Notes under the pieces: model-generated
The model's input: the letters and a program-made list of their open reading frames with translations, nothing else
What the model was told of the DNA's origin: nothing
Database searches by the model: none
Assembly: GCA_963575745.1 (NCBI GenBank)
Contig: CAUYUJ010003047.1
Location: forward strand, 383,553 to 447,552
DNA: 64,000 nt
Direction of reading: 5' to 3'
DNA from: Prorocentrum cordatum
Taxonomy: Eukaryota; Sar; Dinophyceae; Prorocentrales; Prorocentraceae
Program-made: the position numbers and the translations under genes
Shown here: in pieces, positions 52,095 through 61,239 of the stretch
Layout: each line of letters begins with the position of its first letter
Position numbering within the stretch: position 1 is the first letter of the stretch

Positions 52095-52370
52095 GTGTCA
52101 TGAGGAAGGGGCCTGCGTGGCCGTCTGGCGGCTCCGTGGTCGCCGTCGCCGCCACGTCGCCGCCTCGAGGCCGCCCGTCGTCTGGGCCTGCGTGGCGGTC
52201 TGGCGGCTCCGTGGTCGCCGTCGCCGCCCCGTCGTCGCCTCGTCTGGCGGTATCGTGGTCGCCGTCGCCAACCCGTGGCCGCCTCGCCGCCGCCCTTCGT
52301 CTGGGCCTGCATGGCAGCCTGGCGGCTCTGTAATCGCCGTCGCCGCCTTCGTCCTGCCGCCGCCTCGCCG
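52095..52370. repeat. Degenerate GC-rich tandem repeat
   Basis: Variants of gtctgggcctgcgtggcggt ctggcggctccgtggtcgcc gtcgccgcc, unit about 60-70 bases. Confidence 0.7.
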
Positions 52371-52379
52371 CACGGCGTC

Positions 52380-52845
52380 TGGAACCGCATTGCTTGGCAT
52401 TGCCTTGAATTGCTTTATCGTACTTTGCATTGCTATGCCGCGCGTTGCATTGCTATGCCGTGCGTTGTATTGATTTGCGTGGGAGCGCATTGCTTTGCAT
52501 TGCTTTGCCGTGCGTTTCATTGCCTTGTCTTGACGCGCATCGCTGTGCATCGCGCTGCATTGCTTGCGTTGCATGGCATTGCAATCGCACTGATGTGCAA
52601 TCGCATTGCGTTGAATGTCATGACATTGTTGTGGATTGGTCTGCGCTGTTAAGCTGTACGTGCCATTGCTTTGCATTGTGGTACATTGTGTTGCATTGTG
52701 TTGCGTTGCTGCGCGTTGCGTTGCACTTGATGGCATCGCGTTGCATTGGTCTGCCCTTCTATTCGTTGATTCGCATTGCTTCGCGTTGCTTTGGGCTTTG
52801 TACTGTGTTGTATCGCTTTGCGTTGCTCTGCGCTGGCGCAGTATA
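52380..52845. repeat. Degenerate GCATTGCTTT-type short repeat
   Basis: Units of five to ten bases (ttgcattgctttgc) run for over 450 bases. Confidence 0.85.
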
Positions 52846-52879
52846 GATTCTCTTTTCATTTAAGAAATAAATTCGACCC

Positions 52880-53575
52880 CCCCGGGATCATCCGCACCCC
52901 TTTTCGTAATGCAACTTACATATACTTCGGCCCCACCGTCCATCCGAAATATGAACTCGTACCATCCCAGCCGAGCCGATATCGACCCCGCCCGCCATCC
53001 TCTGCAACAAATGCAAGTCGCGCGCACTCGTTTATCAAAAACCATAAAGTTATCAAGGATCCATTGCAAGAAAATAAAAGTAAGTGCGCACGCGCGCGTC
53101 GTCGCGCGCGCATTCCGCAATCCTTCAAGCGTCTGCGGCGTCGGAAAATTTTACAATCGAGTACCCCAAACAATATATAAGAATGAATGGTTTCACAACA
53201 CGGAATATCGAAAAAAACTTGCGCGTGCGCTCTTGCGAACGGACCATTAAAACCGGAAAATTTTCAACGTTTACATGATCGCGCGCGCGTGTCAGAATCG
53301 TTCGAACGTCCTTGCGCTCGGGCTTTCGCGAGATCCTTTGCAAAACATGTGATCAAATGCACACGCGCGCGTCGTCGCGCGCGCATGCCGGAATCCCTCA
53401 GAAATCTTCGGTTTCGTAACGGTTTCAAAACCGAGTGTCCAAAACGCATATAAAAACACCTGGTTTCGAAACATATATTAGGTGTTTCAACATGCGCATG
53501 GAATTCTGCCAATCGGGCCTCTCGCGCCGCATGCCGAAATCATTCGCAATCCCTTGCGCGCGTGTTGGGGGGGGG
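52880..53575. repeat. Diverged repeat with GCGCGCGTCGTCGCGCGCGC palindrome
   Basis: The palindromic cacgcgcgcgtcgtcgcgcg cgc stands at about 53088 and 53364, each followed by a gcattccgcaatcc-like line and an AT-rich part. Confidence 0.65.
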
Positions 53576-53639
53576 GCACGCTCCGTGTCCAAAAGTACCA
53601 TGCGGGCCACTCTCGCGCGTCGGCCGCGCGCGCATGTCC

Positions 53640-54260
53640 TTCATCTCCGACGCGAGGACGCTGTCATCGTCGCCAGCGTGATCGGCATCGGCGCCGTCAC
53701 TGGCCGCGCCGTCGTCGTTGTCAACATCGTCACCGGCATCGCTACTATCATCATCGTCTCTACCGTCGCCGACGTTGCCATGATACCGCGCCCGCCCAAA
53801 TCGCCGATTCGCACTGAAGTGCCCGTTGGGGTGTGCCCAGCGGTCAGCCACCGCGGCCGCGTCGGTCGCGCCAAACTTGCTGGCCACTGCGCGCGCGTGC
53901 TTTGGGTGGTGGGATGTTTGGAAGGGCATGGACTGTGTCAACTCGTTTGCAGAAATCACTTGCACCGCATAGGATTCCACCGCGTAGATAGCACAACACG
54001 AATTGCACAACATTAGTTGCACAACATTGATTGCGCCACCTAAGGTGCACAACATAGATTGCACGACATATAGTGCACAACGCATGTTGCAACACATCGA
54101 ATGCAACACATCAGTTGCACCACATCGATTGCACAACATACGTTGCAAATCATTGGCTCCAAGCGCGTAGATTGCACAACATACCCTGCACCACATATAT
54201 TGCACCGAATGGGCTGCACCACGTGGGGCGCTCAACATAGTTTGCACCGAATAGATCGCT
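53640..54260. repeat. Acidic-frame block followed by TTGCACNACAT tandem repeat
   Basis: A gtcatcg-rich block (53640-53800) precedes about 300 bases of 13-16-bp units of ttgcacaacataga type. The same order occurs at 13460-14515. Confidence 0.75.
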
Positions 54261-54419
54261 CAATAAATCGGAGGTGAGGGGGTGAGATCGAAATGGAACG
54301 GAGAGCCCCCCTACCGGGAAATCGATTTCGGTTTCGTGTTCGTGCGTGCCGTGCGTGCGGGCGAGGCGAAGCTGCGTGGGCGGGCGTGAAGAAAGTCTCC
54401 TGTAGCTGAGGCGCGGCCT

Positions 54420-54620
54420 GACCAAATGATTCCAGACCAGCGTCCGGTGGCCCGCGGTGTCCCGCAGGTGTCCCGCCTCTGGCTGAGGCGCGGCCGGACC
54501 AAATGATTCTGGACCAGCGTCCGGTGGCCCGCGGTGTCCCGCCGGAGTGTCCCGCCTCCGGCTGAAGCGCGGCCAAACCAAATGATTCTGGACCGGCGTC
54601 TGGTGGCCCGCGGTGTGCCG
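54420..54620. repeat. Tandem repeat, unit about 63 bp, three copies
   Basis: The segment ggtggcccgcggtgtcccgc with ctgaggcgcggccggaccaa atgattctgg recurs three times. Confidence 0.85.
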
Positions 54621-54639
54621 ATGGTGTCCCGTCGGTGTC

Positions 54640-54918
54640 CCGATGGTGATGATGATGATGCTGCTGCTGATGATGATGATGATGATGATGTCGATGATGT
54701 TCATGATGATGATGATGGTGAAGGTGATGATGATGATGGTGTCCAGACGATGTTGATGATGATGATGGTGATGGTGGTGATGATGATGGTGTCCCGATGG
54801 TGGTGATGATGTTGATGATGATGATGTTGCGGATGATGATGGTGTGCCGAAGATGATGGTGATGTTGATGATCCTGATGATGCTGATGAAGATGGGATGA
54901 TGAGATGATGATGGTGGA

Positions 54919-54961
<43 letters not shown>

Positions 54962-55619
54962 TCCCGATGGTGATGATGATGATGGTAAGGTTGATGATGA
55001 TGCTGTTGATGATGATAGTGATGATGATGATGGTGTCCCGATGGTGATGATGATGATGATGATGACGATGCTGGTGTCCCGATGATGATGCTGATGTTGA
55101 TGATGCGGGTGATGATGAGGTGATGATGATGATTTTGATGATGGTGGCCCGATGATGGTGATGATGATGCTGATGTTGATGATGATGGTGTCCCGAAGAT
55201 GATGATGATGATGGTGCTGATGATGATGACGATGATGATGGTATCCCGATGATGATGATGTTGATGATGCTGGTGTTGTGTTGCTGGTGATGGTGGCATC
55301 CCTATGATGCTGATGCTGTTGATGATGTTGTGCATGATGATGATGAGATGATGATGTTGATGATGATGATGGTGATGATGATGGTGATGCTGGTGTTCCA
55401 ATGGTGATGATGATGGTGTCCCGCTGATGATGATGACGATGATGATGATGATATTGTTGATGATGATGATGGCGACGATGATGGTGTCCAGATGATGATG
55501 CTGATGATGGTGATTATGATGCTGACGATGATGATGCTGGTGATGAAGTGATGATGATGATGGTGTCCCACTGCTGATGATAATGGTGATGATGTTGATG
55601 ACGCTGGTGACGATGATGT

Positions 55620-55658
<39 letters not shown>

Positions 55659-55665
55659 CGTTGAT
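54640..55665. repeat. (GAT)n array of about 1 kb with GGTGTCCCGATGG insertions
   Basis: gatgat triplets are broken at intervals of about 45-90 bases by tggtgtcccgatggt, so a longer unit is superimposed on the triplet. Histidine- and isoleucine-rich frames are artefacts. Confidence 0.93.
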
Positions 55666-55912
55666 TGTGAGATCGATTGGTATCAGTAGTGAGATCGACA
55701 GAGAGACCGGATGTAAGATCTATTGTGAGACCGATAATGAGATCGATAGTGAGATCGATTGTGAGATCGATAGTCAGATCGATTGTGAGATCGATCGAAT
55801 GAAATAGATCGAGTGAGATCGATTGTGAGATCGATCGAGTGCGATCGATCGAGCGAAACCGATTGTGATATCGATATTGAGATCGATAGTGAGACCGATC
55901 GAGTGAGACGTT
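55666..55912. repeat. Degenerate GAGATCGATNGT repeat
   Basis: Units of 12-16 bases (tgagatcgatagtgagatcg). Its frame reads as repeated EIDSEIDCEID-like peptides. Confidence 0.9.
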
Positions 55913-56981
55913 GGTTCCTCCCCCCCGAACCTCCTTGTCACCCGAAGGGTGGTCGTAGAGGTATTACACCGCATAAAATTATCCAGATTGTTGCACCACG
56001 TAGATTGCTAGAGACGCACTGTTGCACTGTTTAGGGCCCACGTTGGCCAAAACATATGAGCGCGTCCCGCTGCTGTTGCCCAGGATTTGGCAACCCGCAT
56101 ACTGAAATTCACAATGTCGCACGCTCTGGTGCTCGGCGATGCAGCCTACGCCACGGCCGTGACCGCTCAACGTGGGTATACTGCGTGTGCAAGCCCCCGT
56201 GACTTGGCATGTATGACGTTCCACGTTCCTGGCAGGTCTTGGCGGTGCCGCAGTAGCTTTCCCGTGGGCAGGGGCATGACCTAGAGTTTGCAGAAAAACG
56301 CAAAAAAACAGCGCTGCAGAAGAACACACACACAGTGAGTCGACATCCGGGGAGGCGCTTCTTGGTGTGGGTGGCCAGTGCCGCAACAACCTGAGAGCAC
56401 TGCGCGGCACGGCAGGCGGGCACGACACGGCACGGCACATGTGTCGTCGCGCTTCTGCAGCTAGGTACGGCACGGCACGGTGCGCGGGCACAGCTCGACA
56501 CGCTGCATGTTTCGCCTTCTGAGGCCTGGTGCAGTAGAGAGGGCACGAAGCATGAGAAACAACACGGCAACCAGTGGATGCCTGCGGCGGTCTGGCGGGG
56601 CCTCGCAGGAGTGCCAGGTGGCACTGGCGGAACCCTGAGACATGTGAGCCAGCGTGGACCTTAAAACAGCGAGGCCTTTCAACCTGCGGCGTGCAATCTG
56701 GGTCATGCAGTACATGTGGTGCAACCTCTCGGTGGTCCAATCCACCTGGTGGAAGCGCTGTAGCGCGCAGCCACGCAGCGAAACCTGATGAATGACACGG
56801 TGCCCAGATGCCTGCCGCGGTCTGGCGGACGTTCGCGTGGAAGTCCCATTAGGCACGACGCCGCGGCACCGCGCGCAGGGCACGGCAGAGCACGGCGCCG
56901 CACCTCTGGGCACGGCGCGGCACCCTCAGCGCATGGCTGCCACTGGGCGCGGCAGGGCGAGGCACGCGGGCACGGCACGCC
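55913..56981. other. Spacer, no gene recognised; GGCAC-rich patches
   Basis: Short cggcacggcac runs at about 56400-56480 and 56870-56980. Nothing coding could be supported. Confidence 0.5.
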
Positions 56982-57114
56982 CTGGCCATCGCTCGGACGT
57001 CCGTTCCCTGTGCTTTTTGTTCGGTTCCGTGCGCGGCTTCCTTCGCAGGAGGATCCAGGATGCTCCGCAAGGATCCCCGCCCAGAAAACCTGCACACGTC
57101 CGAGCGGTACCAAG
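56982..57114. mobile_element. Family B element, copy 4
   Basis: Ends ctggccatcgctcggacgtc and acgtccgagcggtaccaag are inverted. The interior shares ggttccgtgcgcgg and gatccaggatgctcc. It lies outside any exon-bounded intron I could define. Confidence 0.87.
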
Positions 57115-57779
57115 CGGCACATGCTCTTGCACTCTATCGCTGCCCCGACCTCGCAGACGCGCTGCAGCGGACTGGCGCGTGGGTTTCTGCCAATGCTGAA
57201 GCCCGAAACGGCGAGTGAACAACGGAGTGAATTTCGCATGGATTTTTGTTACTCTACATTCCTGGCCAAACAAAAACCCGCACGAAATTCACCTCGAAAT
57301 CTGGAACACAATTCTCCAGGGCACTCCGGGCCCATCGTATCGTTTTGCGAACGAAATCAGCTCTGCGATGTTGGCGCCATGAACTCTACAATCCAGGCAC
57401 GGCGCAGCACGGCATGCGGCAACGCCCAGCGCGGAGCCCCAACGGCAGATGCGTCGAACTCTGCGCCTTGGGTGAAGGTTAACGTAAGCTTATCGAGTGC
57501 AGGTGAGCAGCAAAGCTGTGTGATATGTAGCATGGTGGGTCCACATTACAATAGGGGCCCGACCACAAGAGACCTTCCACAAGAAACCCATCCCGGAGAC
57601 CCCAGGACGCCCATTGCCGCTTGCTGTGGGAGCGCGACGCCGTCAGCGGCAGAACCCCGAAGCCCAAGACACCCAGGGCACCCTGGAGGCAAGTAGGGTG
57701 CTTCTTGGCATGGGTCTCCCCTGCAAGCAACAGCGGTGGGCCGTGGGCCAACATTAAAACAAAACATGGTGCGGGGTCT

Positions 57780-58330
57780 CCGTGCCGCAAGACGCCACGG
57801 CACGGCACGGGCCACGGCCTGGAGCGCGGGCACGCTGCGGCACCCCCGTCGCACTCGGCAGCTTCCGCGCGGCACGGCACGCCACGCCACGCGCGGCACG
57901 GCACGGCACGGCCCCGACGCTCGACACACAAAACGAGCACGGCAGAGCACCGCACGGCACGGCACGCCGGGATCCCCGCACTTCGAAGCCTGGCCGCGGC
58001 ACGGCACGCAGACCGCACTCCTCACGATGGCAGACGCGGCAAGGCACGGCGCGCGGGCACTTCTGCGTTCCTGACACCCCGGCAGTGCACGGCACGGCAC
58101 GCGGCTCGCGGGCACTACGCGGCACGATGCCACCTGCCGGCACGCCGCGGCACGGCACACTTTCTGCACGCTCGAACGTCAGCACGGCACGGCACGGCAG
58201 CAGCATTCGCATCTGGAACCCAGGCACGGCACGGCACAGGGGAACGGCACGTGTTCGCCTTTCAGAACCAGTGCGCGGCACAGAGGGGCACTGCACGCGG
58301 GCATGGCGCGGCACAGCACGCCAAGCTGGC
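57780..58330. repeat. Clustered (GGCAC)n repeat
   Basis: Runs of cggcacggcacgg are separated by 20-50-base variable segments. Confidence 0.85.
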
Positions 58331-59348
58331 AGCGTCCCAGTGACTAAGATATTGCTGCTTAAATGCAGACCAGAGCCCTTGCAACAGTCGGTGTTTAGGG
58401 AACTGTCGCGGGAGCAAAACATGAGACATGTACAAATTTTGCAGTCATCTGCAATTTAGCTGCCTTCAGCATGGAAAGTGCACGCTGCGCCAAATATTGA
58501 GTCATGATCGTGGGGCCCGGGAGCTATTTGAAATGTTTGGGGAAGGGACGGCGGGGGTGCCACCACATGGCCTGAGGTGCGCAGGGCCAAGGCATGACCT
58601 GTTCAACTGCTGATGCGAGGAAGCTTTGGCCTTTGATATGTACACCACCAAAGTGGGAAAGTGCAGATTCCCGAAGCTCTTCGGCAACCCTACTAGATTG
58701 GCATTCGTCCTCTTCCCTTTGACCAGTTCACTGAATGTTTTTGTTGATGATCATACCCCCCATGCGTGTGTGAATTCTCGTGCCAAATGTCTTTCAACGA
58801 TGCACATGTATCATACAAGGTGAACCACTTGGGCGCTGGAGCTACCCTGCCATCTGCACTCCCGTTGACGCGAAGACCGGCGCAGAGATGGAGGAACAGA
58901 CTCAACGCAAGAATTGGTGGACTCATCACGTGGCTCCTGAACTAGCCCTTAAATCGCAGGAGTCGTCTGTGTTGGCGGGAAAAACAAGCGGAGTAAAATG
59001 GAACCCGAACGGACTGTTTGGAATCGTGAATGGAGTCCAAATAGCTACGGATGAGGATCGAGCGCGCTGTAACCAGTGCTAGTAGATACGGGACTACACG
59101 ATAAGTTTGTCTACAGATCCACCCTCCGTCGCCCCCATCCCCCTCCGCGCCCGCCATCAGTCTCCTTCTTCCTCCCCCCTCCTGCCGTTTTTCCATCCGC
59201 CCTTCTAAATCCTCCCCTCTCCATTCTCGCAAATCCCTCCTACATCGTCCCGGCTCCCTCCTTCCAACCTTCTCGAACGCCGTGCGCACACGTCAAGACA
59301 CGACTCAGGATGAAAATCCAATCCCCATGATGGGGCCAAGAGACTTGC
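58331..59348. other. Spacer, no feature recognised
   Basis: Unique sequence of moderate GC content. Short frames without family resemblance. Confidence 0.45.
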
Positions 59349-59505
59349 TACCTTCTTGCGTAGCTGATTTCGCTGGCGCCTCCCGGCGTTGGGAGGCGCC
59401 AGTGTATCGAGGAAAGCGCACGGCGACAGGGCCGAAACCAGCTGCATGCAGCATGTGTCGCCCCCCCCCCTTCCCAATCCCCCCCGCTTGTCGTCCGACA
59501 CGAAT
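59349..59505. mobile_element. Family F element, diverged copy
   Basis: Shares gcgtagctgatttcgctggcgcctcccggcg-like centre, atgtatcgag-like joint and gccgaaaccagctgcatgca gca with the copy that forms phosphatase intron 2. Outer arms are degraded. Confidence 0.75.
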
Positions 59506-59935
59506 CTTCGGGGCTGCGCCAAGACAAAATCGTTAGGGGGCGATTGGGGATCGATGCGTCACCCGCTGTGCCTCTGATCAAAAGCGAAAACCATCAAAAT
59601 CTCCCCCCCGCCCCCCACCCCCGCGACGCCTTCTCTTTCGGAAGAGGAGGAGAGCATCGGGTCGACAAGGCGCCGGGATGCCGTCGCGGCGCGGCGGCCG
59701 TGGTTCCACCCATCCCGCAGGAAGAGACAAGCAGGCGGGAGGACGGAGGAGCAAGCGAGCGAGGGAAGCGAGGGCAGAACGATGCCACCCGGCCACGAGC
59801 CGTGCGGCCGAAGCTCTGCACAGGGCCGCGCACGCCTATACACGCAGAGAGAGAGAGGCCCGGAGCCCAGCGCCGGACGGCCCTCGATCGGCCCGCCCCG
59901 GGGGCCTCCCAGAGGCGCCTCACGCCCCGCCGGGC

Positions 59936-61239
59936 TCACCCGCGGCGCTGCTCCGAGCGGCCCCGCCAGCCCCGCACGGCCGAGCAGCACGGCTGCAGCA
60001 GCTCCGCCAGCGGGGCGCAGCCGCCGGCCAGCCGCGCGCCGCCCGGGAGCAGCCGCGGCTCCCTCGCCGGCCGGGGCGCGCACTGCGGCGGCGCGCCGTG
60101 CGCGGCGCGGGCCTCGGCGGGCGCCGCGGGCTGCACGCGCCCCGCGCAGGGGCCCGCGGGGGCGCTGCAGCTCCTGCGAGCGCCGCCGCGGCCGCCAGGA
60201 GGCTCGCGCGGGGGCGCGGCCGCCGCCTCCTGGCAGCTGGGGCCCTCTGGCGCCGCCGCCGGGGCCGCACCGGAGGCGCCGTCCTCCGCCCGTTGCGCGC
60301 CGTCTGCGGCTGCGCTGCCCTGCACCCGCGGCTGCGCCCCCGCGCCCTCCCACACGGAGACGTCCGCCTCCAGCTGCCCCACGCAGCGCCCACCGAGGAC
60401 GAGGGGCACGGACATGCGCCTCGGCCCGCTGACCTTGCTGTCGAGGGCTTCGGCCAGGCAAAGAACGGCCTGCCCCACGGCGCACCCATGGGGGCCCGTC
60501 AGGCTGATGCCGGCGTGCATGCCCATCTCCCGGCAGGCCCTCGAAGAGAGCCTCAGGCAGCCGCTCGCGCTGGATCCGCCCTCCTCCACGCTCCGCAGCT
60601 CCTTCAGCGGCCTTGTCCCCTGGCAGACGATGCCGCCCTCGGCGGCCTCTACGCTGCCGCGCTCGTTGTAGTCGAGGCTGATGGACTCCTCCGCGATGAG
60701 CTTGTGCCGCTCGGCGCTGCCGAGGGGGTCCTCTGGAGGGATGGGGAACGTCAGCGTGAGCGCGGCGTGGTCCAGCAGCACCTCGATGTCCAGCGCGGAG
60801 TCTTTACTGGCCATGCCCAGCATGCCCGAGAAGGACCTCGACCTCGACCTCTGGTAGAGAAGCGAGTACCTGCTGCCGCGCTGCACCGGCGACCTCACGT
60901 CTTCGAGGTTCTTCGAGTTGCTCCTGGTGAGCGCCAGGCTCCCGGAGTTGATCCTGCTCACCTGCGGCAGCAGCCCTGTCCAGTGCCCAACCACGCTTGA
61001 CCTGGCGCCGGCGATGCCGCCGTCCAGGCTGGCGCTGGGGCCGAACGCGGAGGACCTGGCGCCCAGGGTGCCCGACTTGATACCCAGGGTACCGAAGCCG
61101 TCCAGGGGCTCGGGCACCACCTGTTCCCTGCTTCTGCTGCGATGGGGGGAGTCTGAGCCGTCCGACAGTCGACATGGCGCTTCGGTCCTCAGGTGGACGT
61201 CGACATTCTCGACGCTGACAGTGAAGATCCGCCAGCCCC
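59936..61239 (-). CDS. 5-phosphatase exon 4, terminal or nearly so
   Basis: Joins in frame as SKQ-GGWRIFTVSVENVDVHL, then a serine-rich region (SDSPHRSRSRE, SRSRSFSGML), a C2-like stretch and an alanine-rich tail. The frame closes with TGA at 59936-59938. That stop lies within cgg|gtgagc, a perfect GT donor context, so the exon may instead splice onward. Confidence 0.78.

Noticed and set aside
54232-55401. Histidine-rich frame of 389 codons
   Set aside because: Reverse reading of the (GAT)n array.
61121-61122. Acceptor aacag|gtggtg as start of 5-phosphatase exon 4
   Set aside because: It does not keep frame with exon 3, while ccaag|ggggct at 61240 does and adds a well-formed GGWRIFTVSVEN segment.
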